NCBI GenBank assembly: GCA_017590115.1
Contig: JAGGNK010013558.1
Span: 15,608,126-15,672,125, forward strand
Source of the DNA: Montifringilla adamsi
Taxonomy: Eukaryota > Chordata > Aves > Passeriformes > Passeridae
Direction of reading: 5' to 3'
DNA: 64,000 nt
The notes under the pieces are model-generated. The model was not told where the DNA came from, did no database searches, and worked only from the letters and a program-made list of their open reading frames with translations. This document shows, piece after piece, positions 1 to 13,599 of this stretch. Within the stretch, counting starts at the first letter, position 1; every line of letters starts with the position of its first letter. The position numbers and the translations under genes were made by a program.

Positions 1-3000
1 GCAGGCACCACAAATCTGAGACCTTTTGAAAGGAAGCATCAGATTTAATGCACATGTTCAGGTCTTCTGACAGCAAGTGAGCACGAATCTACAAACAAGT
101 GCTTCTCAAGAGGTTGTAGCTTCCAAAAAAAGTAAGAGGATGACAAAAATGTAAGAGGATGTGGAGTTATTTTCCCTTTCCAGCAAGATCTTAAAAGGGA
201 GGCTCAGGAAGACACATGACACAATCCCTGCTGTCATACCCAGAACTCCACAGAGAATTCAGAGGACTTATTACGTGTCTTCCTGATGAAAGAACTACTA
301 GCATAGGAAAAAAAAAATTAAAAACACCCAAATTTTGTTTATTTGCTTTCCTGCTCTAAGACAATTTGATGCTGAAAATATTTTGGTCCTGAAATAGGTC
401 AAGGGCAATGCAATCCCATCCAATGTGTTCTTTCTATTTCTGTAGGCTGTGCTTTATCTTATGTGATCCTACAAGATCGTCAGAAAAGAAAGGAACAACA
501 GAACAACAGAAAATCTTAAGAATCTGGTGCTGATGGTATAATGTCTTTATGCAAATAGCTAAAGCCATGTCCTTAGTTTCTTATTGTTATTTTAAAAGAA
601 AATATATGAACAACAGATGATATTCAGTTCTTATATTGAAGGAGGCTGGGGTATGCTTCAGAAGATTCAATAAGTCATAGATTAATTTTTCATTTCTCAT
701 TCTCAATTTTTTTTTTTAAGACGAGACTGAAATAATTACTATTAAGGTGGGAAAAAATAAGACCTTACCTTTAAACATAAAAGAAATCATAATTTCATTA
801 TTTTTCCTGCATTTCCTGTGTTCCAACATTTCCTGTAAGGCAGTATCCCATTCATGACAGTGCTCATAGTAGAACTTTTAGAAAAGGTGCATAAAATCCT
901 GGATAATTATGGAGTGAATTTCCTCCTTAACTCTATTAGTCAGTAGTTGGCTTCTATCCTGAAGCATAATTGTTTATATCCCTAATGTATGGTTTCATCC
1001 TGTGTAATGTAGCTGCGGATGGTCTCATTATCCATATAAGTGTTTAATAAATCCCTTTAATCCCGCTAAACTCATGCCTCAAAGATACTGTATTTTGTGG
1101 CAGTGAGTTCCACATGTTAATTAACTACTATAAAAGAATGATCCTAAGTATAATTTTTGGATAATTTTTTCTTAGAAGTTTCACATAAATTCACGTTGAC
1201 ACCAGTCTTTGCTGTTTCTTCTGTTTCGGTAACGATACCCCAGTCCATCAATCAACCAGTAAAAAACTGGTGTTTTCCAAACAGTTAATTTTAATTGAGT
1301 ATTTTAAAGTATCCACAGAAAATGGATGCCTGCTCTGCCTTCAGCGTAGATATCATCAGAGACCAGGTTTTTTCTTATCTGCTTCATTCACTGAAACTGA
1401 AACGCGACCTGTGAGCCCAATTCAGGTGGGATGTGACTTCTCAGACACCTGGCAGATGGTGCCCCAGGAGAGGGGACATCCTGCCTTTTTGAAGGGCAGC
1501 ATCTTCCAATTCCTTGGCAAGTTTTGTTTCCAATTTGGGACACAACAGCCCAGCCCAGGAGACCACCCTGGACAGGCTGTTAACCAATCTTCTGCCCTGC
1601 AAAGGACATCTCCTGCTCGACCTCCAAGCAGCACACCCTGTTCTGGCAGGGACCGTTCACCTCCAAGCAGCAACGTAATGTTCTCCATCCATCACACCTC
1701 TGAAAGGAGGTGACACATCCTGAAAAAAAAAGACTATTTAAGGTCTATCAACATCATATACAGTAGATCAGACACCACTGGACAAATATTTAGGACAGGT
1801 TTTGGGAAGTGAAGGATTTCAGGGTTCTGAGTCCTGCTCTGTCACTCTTCACTTCTCCTTTTCTTCTTTTCCCAAATTACCATTTTAATTTCCAATCCAA
1901 GCCTTACCCCTCCCATGGAAGTAAACTATTTGAAATTCTAAAGATTTAAGGTAAACTTTAAAAGGTGAAGGGTGTGATATCTAAAGCACTCAGAGGTACC
2001 AGAAAGAATATGGACTGATTTCTAAAAGAGGATTGTAGCCAGAAAAAAAAGCTAAAATAGGTTGGAAATTTGCACAAAGAAGTAAAAATTCATCAGAAGC
2101 TCCCCAAAACATAAAGATTGCTCCTTTATTGTTATTGAATGCAGTTTATTTATACCTTACATTGCAGCATGGGCCATAGCTTTTTTATGGGAAAGAATTA
2201 AATTTAATGTTATATTTTCTAACAATTTAAAATGCTGATCCTGCTTTTCTCCATATATCAGCTCTTATTACTCAATAAAATTTTGGGGTGCTCTTTCTTC
2301 TGAGGTGGACAACATAAAAAAAATCAAATATTTTATTCACAAGACGAACCAGAGAGGATCTTTGGGTACTGTTAGCAAAACCTATCCCACGTTTCCATAA
2401 TGAAAGTTAGATCTGAGAGGACTTTAAGTTTTCATTTGAGGATATTGTTTCCAGTATCATTCGTTGGTTTTCTTTTGTTGCAAAATGGACTATTTTGTGA
2501 AGTTGGCTGTCACTTTTGAAATGGAAATCATGATGAATTATGGCCCATTTTCCTTACTATGCTTTATCAAGCTCATTAGAGATGATGCATGGTCTGAAGT
2601 TAACAAAACAAAAGACAAAAAGCAGCATAGGATGCTTCTCTTTCTTACATATATTGCTTACATATGAAATTAAATCATCCTGTTGCACTTATTGCACTCA
2701 ATGGCCACCTTTTATGGGCATATTGAACTCTCTCACTGTGGCTACAGCTCTCCTGCAATTAGAACACAAAAAACCCCTGCTGCAAAATTTTAAGGGCATA
2801 AGTTATCCCAAAACTTCTGTTCCTCATTGTCACTATCTCATTCTAGATTCATTTTTACAAGGAATGCATATGCCAAGAAGCTTTTCATATTTTTACAATG
2901 TTAAATGCGGAGAAATGTGAATTTGTTCTGGAAAATAAGGTTTTGGAGAATGTATTTCCACTGAAATAACCGTGTAACAAAAGATGTTTCCTAAATCTCA

Positions 3001-3297
3001 TAGATGGTGATGCGTCTTATTCAACAAGCCAAGACTTTCATCCAAAACTAAACAGCTGTGGTGTTGTTTTCAGGCACTTAATATTTGCATAAACACATTT
3101 TTCCCTTGCAACTTGAATTAATCTTTATATCAATAACAGAGCAAACCTCCAAACAATTGTTTGAAGGGAAGAATTCAGTAAGTCTTTTCAATATTGGAAG
3201 GAATTCTGCTTATACATTCTAAAGGAAATCTCACTCCTGTACAAGCTGGACACTATTTGAACTAGCTGGAAATGTTTGGTAGACACGCTGCCTTATA

Positions 3298-3378
3298 TGG
3301 GCCCTGGTTCAGAAAAGCACTTAAGCACACGCTTAACTGTTATCACGTGTTAAAGTGCTTTTCTGGATAGGGATCCAA
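3298..3378. mobile_element. Palindromic miniature-transposon-like remnant
   Basis: The segment is an imperfect hairpin. An arm beginning AGAAAAGCACTT at 3311 is matched by AAGTGCTTTTCT ending at 3364, with further partial pairing inwards (GCACACG against CACGTGT). From memory, the words 'cagaaaagcacttaagcaca' and 'gtgcttttctggatagggat' resemble a palindromic interspersed repeat common in reptile and bird genomes, in which 'aagcacttaagcacatgctt' type arms flank a short centre. The element would be non-autonomous and encodes nothing. The family name cannot be given without a repeat library. Confidence 0.5.
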
Positions 3379-4900
3379 TCCTAAATCTTAGGCAATGGGG
3401 CTAATCCAGCACTTCTGAAGAGGCCAGTGAAATGATGCTCTTTGATTTCACTGGACCTTCTCTGACCACTCCACTCAATCAATAGCCCGGTGCTAAAATA
3501 TGGGACTGAAAAATGGGGAGAAGCATTAAATATCAGCATAGAAAGGCAAGTGTGCTGTCAAAGGAAGAATGGCTGTTACTGGCAATGTAACTTTTAATTT
3601 GAAAGGTAAAGCCCCTTTTATTATGTTTAAAGTGCATTAATTGGTACAGTGCCCCATGACTATCTATTGTAATTGTCCACAGGCTGACAAATTGACATTT
3701 AATCCAGGAAAAACAGGATTTAATTGCTAAAACATGCTGGAAATTGTAAAGCAAGAACATACATCTGGCAACATGGAGGTGCTGGTGTTTAGCAAGCCAT
3801 CTTCCAGCTTTTTTCTAGAGTAGATGGGCTTGAGAAGACTCTGCTACCTGTGGCCTTTTCTTAAAGCTGCCAGGAGGAAGGAGTGGGTTGCACCTTTCTA
3901 CTGGTTTAGGTTGTATCCACATTTTCCAAGCTCTGCTCCAAAATGAAGTGAGGTTATTACTCTGTGCAGTCACTGCCGTGGTTTTATTTGAGTTGTACAT
4001 TTGCCTTTGTAGGCCCCTGAAAATAAAACACCTTGAAGTTGCTGAAAATGGGGGAAAGAACTTTGTTTGCATTGGACTTGTTAAATGTGAAAAACCAGTG
4101 TGGTCATCTTGATAGTTAAATAATGGGAGGAATTGCATGAGAAGGAAGCCAATTTATTTTTCTCTACTCCCACCTTGAATGCAGAAGCACACAAGCCTCC
4201 TTCAAGTCCATTATGCTGCCTTGGTTTTGTCTAGACTGTGGGGATGAGGCTTTGCAGTGCAGCCCACAGCCTGACAACACCCAGCCGCGCTTGCCAGCCC
4301 TCCCCACACGAGCACTCAGGGCTCCTTGCTACGGAAACCAAGGTCCTCAGGGAGAAAGAGCCTGGCTTTTGCCCCAGCACAGACTTGGGATGTGGCCAGG
4401 GCATGCACCTGGAACCTGGATGCTGGGAAATATCTGCAAATCTCACAGTTCAGATACACCCTTAGCTCCTCGACCTGGAAAATGGGCACCCGGCCTCTCA
4501 TCAGAGGTCAGGAGCTCTCATCACCTGTCAGAAGCATTGAGAGGTTTATTTAATTAATGTTTATAATGCTGATTCAAGATGCCAGATGCTACAGTGCTGA
4601 GCTCTCTCTGTGTAGCTAGCTACATCAATAGCTAAGGAGGAGGGAAGGCACTAAAGACATGCAAAACATTCTTAGCTCCTTGCTGATGCAAATTGCTGCA
4701 GGTAATTAAGAAAAGCACTACAAAAGAAGGCAGTAGAAGTGAAAGCTTAAACATGAAGAAATAATGACTTTTTTTAGAATTTAAGTGAAAAATTAATCAA
4801 CTAATAAAAAGAACTTAATGTGTTATAAGCTAACTCATTCTTTTGTAATTGAAACATGTGGGTTGACCTCTAAATTGCTATGAGAAATAACCAATAATAT

Positions 4901-4945
4901 TTCAATGGCTTTATTTCTTATTTATTATTTTCAATGGCTTTATTT
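4901..4945. repeat. Short direct duplication, 29-bp period
   Basis: The 16-base word TTCAATGGCTTTATTT occurs at 4901-4916 and again at 4930-4945, separated by AT-rich sequence. This is most simply a local slippage duplication in an A/T-rich stretch. Confidence 0.85.
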
Positions 4946-5202
4946 ATTTAGACCTATCATGGGCTATAATCATCTTTGTAAGAGTCTCTGAAGAGTGGAA
5001 GTTGCTAAATACAGATTTGGAGAATCAAGCTATGAAAGTGCCTCCTTACTCAGCTGAGAAGCAGATTTTGTCTGGGCTGGGAGGCGTCATCTGAAATGCT
5101 CAGAGCCAGAAACTCTGCCAGCATCAGGACTCAGCTTTTCCTATTGATTGCCGCATAGGATCCTACAGACACATTTTGTAGACATAAAGTATCCCATGAG
5201 GA

Positions 5203-5216
5203 CATATATATATATA
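5203..5216. repeat. (AT)n microsatellite, short
   Basis: About six to seven AT units in an AT-rich context. No other content is seen. Confidence 0.8.
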
Positions 5217-6004
5217 CGTAATGTAGATAATAAAAAGAAAAAAAAGTTAGCATAGTGTCAGGTGAATGTCTTGTAGCACAGCATCAATGGCCTCCGACTT
5301 CTCTCAGGATATTTTCAAGCCCTGCTCAGCCTTCCCTTCATCACAATGTCAGGCCTTCTTCACACAGCCCAGTAAATCACCATTTTTCTCTGTAATTCTC
5401 CACTCAGGCATAGCCCTGTGCAGACTTGTGACATGTCCTAATTGTGCTGAGCGATATCACACCTTAATGACTGGCAATAACCTTTGTTTTATGTCCACGT
5501 TGTTAATCCCTTTAGAAGGGCCATAGCAGCTGTCAGATGAGGTCAGGCATGAGCTCTGATTTTCCACTGCTGTGTTTTGAGCAATAGTTTTTAAAACTCT
5601 TGAGCAATTCTCTTTTAGCAAACAGCAAAGTCCAGTTATTTCCCCACTATCACTCCATCACATACCTGTAGAGGTAAGTAAAGAAGGAGTGTGTTTTCAG
5701 ATACAAATTTAGCGCTTGCATAATTACACAGGGATATGTACATTACAAATCTATATTACACACTATAGGAATCAGATCAGAAGAGGCTTTAAGAAGTTGT
5801 TTGTCCTAAGCAGTGCTTTGAAGCAGAAGCAGATCTGAAACCTCCCTTACAGAGTTTGCCCAAGTCATTCTTATAAACCTTTAATACCCAGGGAAGCTGT
5901 GAAGATTACTAATGTGCTCCAGTGCCATCAGAAAGCTTTCAAACTGGAATCCTCCTCTTGCAAATTAAAGACATTCCTAATTTCTTTTCCAATTTTTAGT
6001 AGAC

Positions 6005-6680
6005 ATGAATAATTGATCCCCTTCCTCTTTATAACAACCGTTTAAATATTTGAAGTCTGTTATCATGTACCTCCTCAGTCTTCTCCTTTCTAGACTAAAC
6101 AAACCAAGTTCTTTCAACCTTTCCTCATAGGTCACTTTTTCTAAACCTCTCATCATTTTGGTTGCTGTCCTGTGGACTCTCTCAGATTTGTCTGTGCCTT
6201 AGAGTGAGGGTCCCTAATGCCAGACTCAAAATTGCAGCCAAAAACTCACCAGAGGCTCAGGAATATGTGCCACACTCCTATTTCATCCTGGGATGGAGTA
6301 GCATCCTACTACTGGCTTGCAGTCTGTGGTCCAGCTCTAACCTTCCAATTCACTTCTGCAGATCTCTGGTTGTATCTTTGAATTTCCCCCTTTTTATTGC
6401 AATACCTTCAAGACATCTTTATTGAATTGCAGGTCACTTCTCAAATTTAATGGAATCGTTCTGGATTTAATCCTGCTCCAGAGGCACTCGCACCCTGGCA
6501 GCTCAGTGCCACCTGCAAACTTGACAAGGCCACGCTCTATTGCACAGCCCTAGAGGCTGGTGAATATTGAACAAACCAGGCTTAGGAAAAAGCCTTGTAA
6601 GATCCCAGACCACCCAGTTTGATAGCAAGGAATCAACACATACTCCAAGGAAGGTTTTGCAGCTAGAAAGTGGTTATGCT
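6005..6680 (-). mobile_element. Old CR1/L3-like LINE fragment, antisense to +
   Basis: On the plus strand the order of words follows the reverse complement of a CR1-type LINE. First come 'atcatgtacctcctcagtct', 'tctagactaaacaaaccaag' and 'ctttcctcataggtca'. Further on are 'gccacctgcaaacttgacaa', 'gaatattgaacaaaccaggc' and 'ccacccagtttgatagcaag'. These correspond to the segment coding the C-terminal half of the reverse-transcriptase protein. Divergence is high, with indels and many stops in all frames. It therefore resembles the older L3-like or turtle-type CR1 branch more than the young bird copies elsewhere in the window. The frame at 6162-6425 lies inside it and is not a gene. Confidence 0.75.
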
Positions 6681-6689
6681 TCCCAGCAA

Positions 6690-7735
6690 TCAGAGCTGGG
6701 GAGGGGACAAAATATTCAGATACAGCAAAGAGTAAAAGATAAAACTTTGGAGCAAGGATGCTATAAGATCTTAAAAATAGTAAATTATCTTGCATCTAAA
6801 TGACTATAATACGTCTTTCTTATTGTGTCTACTGCTGCGCAAGCAAAGCTTAATGTGATGCTTAGATTACTTTAATAGCTTTTGTTAATAAGGCAGTTTT
6901 CCCTGCATTTTTTATTTCATTTTAGAGTGAAAGCAGTCCAACCAGTGCAGAGGGGATAAAATCATCTCATGGTTATATCTCTTATGTCTTTTATATAACT
7001 TAGATATCTCTTAAGTAGTAAATTGTGGAACATTTGTGCATGGAGCTGTAGATGGAACCTTAGAGAGTGGAGTGCTTTAGCCTGACCTGGGCTAAAGGAG
7101 GATGCTTCCCAAAAGGCAGGTTTCAGTTTAGCACGGATTGCATGGCTGTAGCAGGGAGAGCTTATTCTAGCCAGTGTTTTGCAGCTCCTTCTCTCATTTT
7201 ATGGGGTTTTGCTGAATGTTTAATGTTCCAGACACTAGTTACTTAAGTCTGCAAGGGAAACAGTCTGCGGCTGCTGGTTTAGGTGTCAAGAGAGAAACCT
7301 GCATGAAATGAGATGATGAGCATCACTTAGAGATGCCTACAGACTTTCAGTCACGTGGAAGGAAGAGTATTTTCTCCCTTCTCCTTGAATATTCTATTCA
7401 CTTAGCCATTTTTTTCTTGGGCTTAATAGAAGAGCTGATTTTTCACCTGACCACAGGACTGAGAAGTCAATTTCTTTCAGTAGCTTTGATTACATCCAGC
7501 AACCTTTCCTCCTGGAAATTCACACCATCCAGTGAGTTTCAGTAAAGCACATCTTGAACTGCATTTATAGCATGACACAATCTGATTCTGGATTTAAAGC
7601 ACCAGAAGCATTTTCAGCCAGGCTAAAACAAAACAAGGGCTTGTTTGTCTACTCCAAGTACCTGATTGAGGAAGGGGTCTAGTAAAAGTAACATCTACTG
7701 ATGTTCTGCAAACATGGAGACTGGGAGTTGCCTTA
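6690..7735. other. Unique non-coding DNA, nothing recognised
   Basis: AT-rich sequence with no supported gene or clear repeat. A splice-like pair (acceptor ending 7480, donor GTGAGT at 7532) was considered and rejected. Confidence 0.6.
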
Positions 7736-7737
7736 GG

Positions 7738-7970
7738 AGACAGAAGTTCTGGTGTCTATGTCTAGTCTAGAAGTCAATGAAAGTCCCTTTGTTAAAGCTT
7801 CCAGTAGGATGTGTATTTCTCTGTGGCTTCAGTTCACTTCTTGTCTTTGGTTTCCCTGTCTGCAAAGAGAGTCAGGAGGTGCTCACCCACTTGTTCTACC
7901 TGTTTTTTGGGGCTGAGGATGGAAAATGGGAGCTGGTAGACAACAGACATCACATAATGGCTTAAATAAG
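7738..7970 (+). mobile_element. MIR-like SINE remnant
   Basis: The words 'ggtttccctgtctgcaaag', 'ggaggtgctcacccact' and 'gttttttggggctgaggat' recall tRNA-derived CORE/MIR-type SINEs of amniotes, in which 'cagtttccccatctgtaaaa' is followed by a bias towards 'ctacctgtttttggggctga'. The left part is poorly preserved. This is recognition from memory of the word order, and no tRNA-like promoter boxes were confirmed. Confidence 0.35.
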
Positions 7971-8637
7971 TATAAAATACAAGTTAGGAATGCCACCACA
8001 TATTCATAGAAACAGAGATGGAGTTTAACTTCTTCCATCACATGGTTGTACCAGGTCATCTGAGCAGAAAAGTAGGTGATCAATCCAGCCACAGGTGTAT
8101 CATTAATATTGAGTGTATATTAAATTAGTTTTTGCTCGGAAAAATTAAGAAATTGTAGATTTGTCTGGGAAGAGAGGATAGCAGGAGATATTGTGATAGT
8201 ATGCCATTGTTTTAATGTCTCTTTAGGTAAGCAAAAGCATCTTTTCTTCATTTTCTCTTTATTACAGAAGTTACAGTCAGGCTTCCTAAAGTAGTCTGGA
8301 ATTTACAAATGAGGACTAATTTGTTAATATCCTGAAAATGTAAGCAACGCTATAAAGAGTGATTGCAAGGAGCCTGAAAATGTTACCAAACAAACGTGTT
8401 ATATCTAAGAAGAAAGTGTCTGAAACAGTGAACTTCCAGAGACATTTTCTGGGCTCCTTCTGCTTTGAGCAACACGAACACAATCCTCCTAATCCGCCGC
8501 TCCTGCTCTGACATTCCAGCCTCATGCATAGCCATTGGCAAACTTGGAACATGCATCCAGTGCATTTTTTTGGTTGAAATGCTACATCTGGCTTAGCTGG
8601 CAAGTGTTACTATGCCTCTAGAAAGTAAGCCAAAGTG

Positions 8638-8678
8638 AAAAAAAAAAAAAAAAAGAAAAAAAAAAAAAGAAAAAAAAG
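8638..8678. repeat. A-rich tract with interspersed G
   Basis: Runs of A broken by single G residues. It could be the tail of a decayed retroposed sequence, but no recognisable body precedes it. Confidence 0.9.
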
Positions 8679-10270
8679 GAGGAATCTTAACTACATGCAG
8701 GAAAAGATTACTGAAATATACTGTCCTCTTTGTTTCCTGGAAAACTGAAACTCCATTTATGGCCTCTGACCTTTGGAAGGATGGCCCCAGAGGAAAACCA
8801 GCTACCTAAGAGTTAATGTATGCAGTGTACTGTAAGTATTTCATTAATTTGCTTATTAAAAACATGAAAAGCTTTTGCCTCCTTGACACCCAAACAAAAG
8901 GCAAGCAATTGGGAGACTTTTGACCCGAGCTTATCAGATGACTGGTGTAATGCTGTCAAACCTTCCCCACTGCATGCAAGGAGGGTCACATTTTAGAGGT
9001 GTTTATGACATCCTAAGGTTCATAACGCCTATCTTTGTCAACAGGAGAATGATGCAGGTCAACTGGACGGGTTAATGAGGCTGAGCACGTAAGGAAAAAC
9101 ATACAAGAGAGATGGATGTCTAAATTAAAATGTCGCAATTTAAATAACCTGTAATGCAAACATGTTCTACCAAAGGATAGAAATATCACAATTTGCTTAT
9201 ACTTATCATAAACTTTGGTGCCCACTGGTATAAGTAGACTTAGGAGTTGGCTATTTTCAGTTGTAAGGCACTACTAGACAGCTTTGAAAACCCAAGGACA
9301 AAAGTGTTGTGCTAAACTTCTTATAGTTCTCTCTCCTTCCATCCTTTTGAGAGCAGGAACGTATATCATCTTCTTAAATATCTCCATAACCAGCAATTTC
9401 AATGAAAATGAGGGAAAAAGATTGCTCAAATAGTTTCAAATAGTGCAACGTGATCTTTGGAGGAAAAAAAAAACAAACTAGGTTGATCTTAAATTTTGCA
9501 ACAAAAGAAACAGGCACAGGCTCAGATCATTTAAAATTCATTTAAGAATATTTGCACCAGATCCAAGGAAAAGAGAAGTGAAAAACAACTAACACAGAAA
9601 ACGTTTGTAAAATCTGGAATACTTTCAAGATGTCATAGGCTACATCTACTTTCTCAAGGCAGCTGTGGCCACAGGAGCAGATCAATTGGAGCAGTTGGAG
9701 CTGAGGGTTCTTTATCTGCACGATGGGGGAGATAGAGACAGGATTGCTTTAAACTTGATTTAGCCCAAATCCCCAAACTGAAATATCCCAGAGTGTGATT
9801 CCAGGCTTTCAGGAGGTCTAGGCATTGGTTTGGCCTCTTATTCCTGCAATAGGAACTGGAGAACATTTGGCACATGCCTGGATCACAGCCTCCAGTTCAG
9901 TTTTCTCCAAACAGAATCCAGATTATGGGCTGCAAAACCACTCTGGGAAGTGAACTACTGCACAGTAAATGGGACATTCTGGGGGATGTGCTTCAAAACA
10001 GCATCACTGCTCTGAATCACAGCACTGATGCGGATGCAGTCATAAAAGCCTCCCAAAAGGCAATTTAAAAACAAGCATCCCAGAGGAGACATTAGTGGCA
10101 ATTCCTGATTCAGTGATAAGCCTCTTTTTCAGGACGGAGAATTTTTCTCTAATAGCTTGATCCTCTGAATGCACATATTCTAAAGCACTGGACAATATGT
10201 CCTTAGGATCTAGGCTAAGTGAAACATCTAAAGTTGTTTGACTTTTCATTCCAAATTTCAGTCCACTGGG

Positions 10271-10310
10271 TTTTTTTGGTTTTTTTTGTTTTGTTTTGTT
10301 TTTTTTTTTT
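10271..10310. repeat. T-rich (TTTTG)n-like low-complexity tract
   Basis: T runs interrupted by G or GG, including TTTTG repeats, ending in a run of about 12 T. This is simple sequence. Confidence 0.9.
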
Positions 10311-12439
10311 AATCCCAGTAAGCATCAGCTAAAATGTACAGGGAATAACAATATTCTTTCTGCAAACATTTTAGGGATTTTCCATGTATTAAACACAGAA
10401 ATCTTACATGTGAATATACAGCAGAATGACATCTCAGTGTTTTCTCTGCTGGGAGAATGTAATGGAAGAGGTGTGCACAGGGATTTTTCCTGTTCTTCTG
10501 CATCAATGCTTCTGAACATTAATGAAAAGACCCCCAATTTTAACTCCTAACACCAATATTTTGTTGAACCCAAATGTGTCTTCAACTTATTTTGATGGAG
10601 GAGTGAGGCTTTTCAGGGACCTTAAGTAAAGGGGTCTAAGACAGGAGAGAAGTAACATGAAAAACAAGATGTTGTGATAATACGATAAAACCAAGACATG
10701 TATTCTTGTTATTTTTTTTAACCTTAGAAAACACCAGTGCTTTAAGACAATTGAAAATTCAGAGAGATTATTTTAGTCCCAGGTTCAATGGTGGTTGCTT
10801 GGTTGATGATTTTTTTTTTTCCTCAAGATAAAGCTATTATTATGATGGTATTATTATCATGATTGTCTTAAAAGCTTTCTTATTCCCACCTAGCACTTCC
10901 ACAAATTTCTTCCCTCTCCCCCTCCCCAGCATTAGGGCTTCTTGGAATTTTTAGTATCATTTCAATTATTTGTAAGAAAAACACATCATTATATTCAAGG
11001 TTTGCCTCACAGAGATTTTGGGGTACAATTATTGCTTAGCTGAAGAAATGCCAAAAATACAAAGAGTGCATCTTAAAAAATAATAATGATAACTTCTAGT
11101 TAGTCTGATCATATATGTGGGAATGATTTTCAATGTCTTTTTGCTGCTATCTGTGTGATACCTTCTGAGATACCAATAGATCCACAGAGGGAAATTCAGC
11201 TTTACATTTAGGATTAACACACACTCCTCTACCTAAATATAGAAATTCTACAGATAGATCTGCACAGGACAGTGTAGAAAAGCCCCAGGAAAGGAGGAAG
11301 TCTCCATACTGCTTCAGGTAATCCAGCAGCTCCACAAAGCCATCTGAGGAGAGAAAAGATGGAAGTGGATCTTATTGGACCCAAATCAAGAGCTGGATTT
11401 GATGATTCTTGTGGGCCCCTTTCAAGTCAGAATATTCTGTGTTACTCTGGGTTTAGAAGGACTAAAAGTAAAATTTAATTTTGTCACCCTTTCCTGGCTC
11501 TATGACCCCATCTTGATATTCATCATAAGCCTCCCTACATCTGTTTTTTCAGCAATTAGCAGCATCCCAGTGATATCTTTGGGATCACAACCAATGACTC
11601 AGATAGATCTTCACATGCCAAACAAATTGGTACCAATATGTTGCACTATATTTCAAAGGCATACTAACAATATTTTCTAGTCAGGAAACAGGGCCAAGTA
11701 GGTATCCATACAGATAAAATTATGTATTCATGCCTATATTTATTAATTTTTGTCTTGATTACTGATTTTTTTTCTGTTTTACCCAAATTCTCTTTTTTTA
11801 AATTTCTCTTTTGCGAAAAAGCAAGCTCAAATTGGTGATTTTTAATTATGTACTTCTGTGAATTTCACATGTGCAATTTTCAGAGGAGAGCCAAAATTAC
11901 ATCAAAAAAACCTGAGCATCACACAAAGTGAGGTGAATACGGACCAGTGGAAAGTCATGGAAATTCACAGAGTTAATGGTGAAAGAGACCATATGTCCTC
12001 TGACACCTTGACTTGATGGAATGCCTCTCCATAAATGCTCCCTTAATGCATCCCGTTGTGCCTAGGTGTGGGATGACGTATGGCCTGCCTCCGTCCTTTC
12101 ATGAGCTTTCATCCCTTTCATTTACAAGCCCTGTGTTCTTATAATGGAGATTTTTCTGTTAACCAGAATATTAGAAAAGGGCAATTAGGGCTAATTGTTC
12201 AAAACCTTTGTTAGATGCACGTGCAAGCCTATGGGTAATATTTGGATATTGGAAGCTTTGGGAGTGGTTTGGTCAGGACTCTCTATAAATCAAAATATAA
12301 CTTTTGTCCTTTCCCTTTTCTGAACACTAAGGTTCAAAGCATTTGCAAAGGTGATTACTACTCTACAACAACTTTTAAGCATCCTATTCTCTGATATGTT
12401 CTGATACCAAGAGTTACACATCTCTTTATCAGGACAAAA

Positions 12440-12722
12440 GAACTCCTGGCAGAATTGTTTTTATTGTTACAATCGCTCCCAGACAGTTCCACATCCATAA
12501 CAGTAGGGCCTAAATAGAGCAGCAATACACAGGAAGACATGGTCCCTGCCTCAAAATGTTTATGATCTAATTTAAGACAAGACACAACAAGTGAGTATAA
12601 CAAATGTTCAACACAGGTTCCAAATGTAAACATACGGTAGATAGGAAAATGGCCATAAATTCCTCTATCAAAGATAACACCTCTCAAAGTCTCTCACACA
12701 GGCTCTGTAACATGAAACATGT
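12440..12722. repeat. Ancient interspersed repeat, copy 1 of a direct pair
   Basis: The right half, 12615-12720, aligns by eye with 13630-13735 in the same orientation. Shared words include 'aaatgtaaacata', 'ataacacctctcaaagtc' (here) against 'ataatgcctctcaaagtc', and 'catgaaac' against 'catgaaat'. The left half contains 'gacatggtccctgcctca' followed by 'tatgatctaattt'. That phrase recalls the tails of old L2/MIR-type retroposons ('gtccctgcc...cttacaatctaa'). The family is not identified. The 109-codon minus-strand frame across it is not considered real. Confidence 0.5.
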
Positions 12723-13599
12723 CAAGTGAAACAAGTAGGGAGGGGATTGCACATGTTGGTGCTGCTGCTGAGGAATCAAGTGAAAAGTAATGCAAGCTTC
12801 AAACTTTTTTGTGTTATTTAAGAAATACATTCAGCCCTAGGAAAATAAAATACCCACATGGTTGTGATTCAAACAGTTGGGATTTTTCAAGTGTGGACAC
12901 TCCTATAGAAACATTTTCTAGCTGATACTAAAACAATAAATAGAAAAATGTGTGTGTTTGCGGCTGTTCTCTGGCTTTATGTTATCTAACATAGGAATGA
13001 CATCTGGAGTGTTGGATTTATGGTTTGTTTATTGCTTTATTGTTTTGTTTAAAAAGGTAATCTTGTCTCCTTTGGATCTGGTAGTGACTATGAGCATAAC
13101 AGACTGTGATTCTGTGGCAGAGCAGTGGAGCTGGATGTATGTGACATTCAGAGAGGGACAACCCTGAACTTGCCTTATTCAGAGCTGCTTTGGGCCCATG
13201 TTCTGAGTGAGAACCAGAGACAATTCCAAGAGCAAGCAGCTAAGCTCTCTCCGGTCACCCTCACACCAAGATTTAGCACCCAGTGCATTCAATCATTCCA
13301 CAACCAGGTGCCTCTTCCAGTCAGAGCCTCTGAAAATGAAGATGACACACCCTACAAACATTTCTAGCTATACCTGGAGTCATCCAATCCACCAAAACTC
13401 AAAGGTCGCATCCTAAATGAGCCCCAGTAAACAAGGAGGTGCAGTATTTTGCTCCAGCAGATTATTTGGGCTGTGTGATTTTGTTCAAGTCACCTTCAAA
13501 GGTCTTGGAACAGCTGGTTGTTGTGTGACCATCCTTCTCTCTCCCCCTTCCCCTTGTCTAAAGAACAATCATAAGCCTCAGAATCAATAATTACAGAGT

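Larger units (their letters stand above)
1..6000. other. Unique AT-rich non-coding DNA, no gene seen
   Basis: I see no supported gene. Open frames are short and present on both strands without domain or codon signal. The longest, 147 codons at 1270-1713, overlaps an 88-codon frame on the other strand in a locally GC-richer patch. Small structures inside are listed separately: a 29-bp-period duplication near 4.9 kb, a palindromic element near 3.3 kb and an (AT)n run near 5.2 kb. A 13-bp word, CCTCCAAGCAGCA, occurs at 1621-1633 and again at 1660-1672, a 39-bp spacing. Confidence 0.7.
7971..12430. other. Unique AT-rich DNA with homopolymer tracts
   Basis: No gene is supported. It holds an A-rich tract near 8638-8678 and a T/G-rich tract at 10271-10310. 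All open frames are under about 100 codons, with strong overlap on opposite strands. Confidence 0.65.

Noticed and set aside
5619..5673. Micro-exon-like segment between CTCTTTTAG and GAG/GTAAGT
   Set aside because: 55 bases open in two frames, which carries no information. No neighbouring exon or conservation evidence.
7481..7531. Short exon-like segment between TTTCTTTCAG and GTGAGT
   Set aside because: Only 51 bases, with a poor base context before the donor. Pairs of this quality are expected several times in 64 kb.
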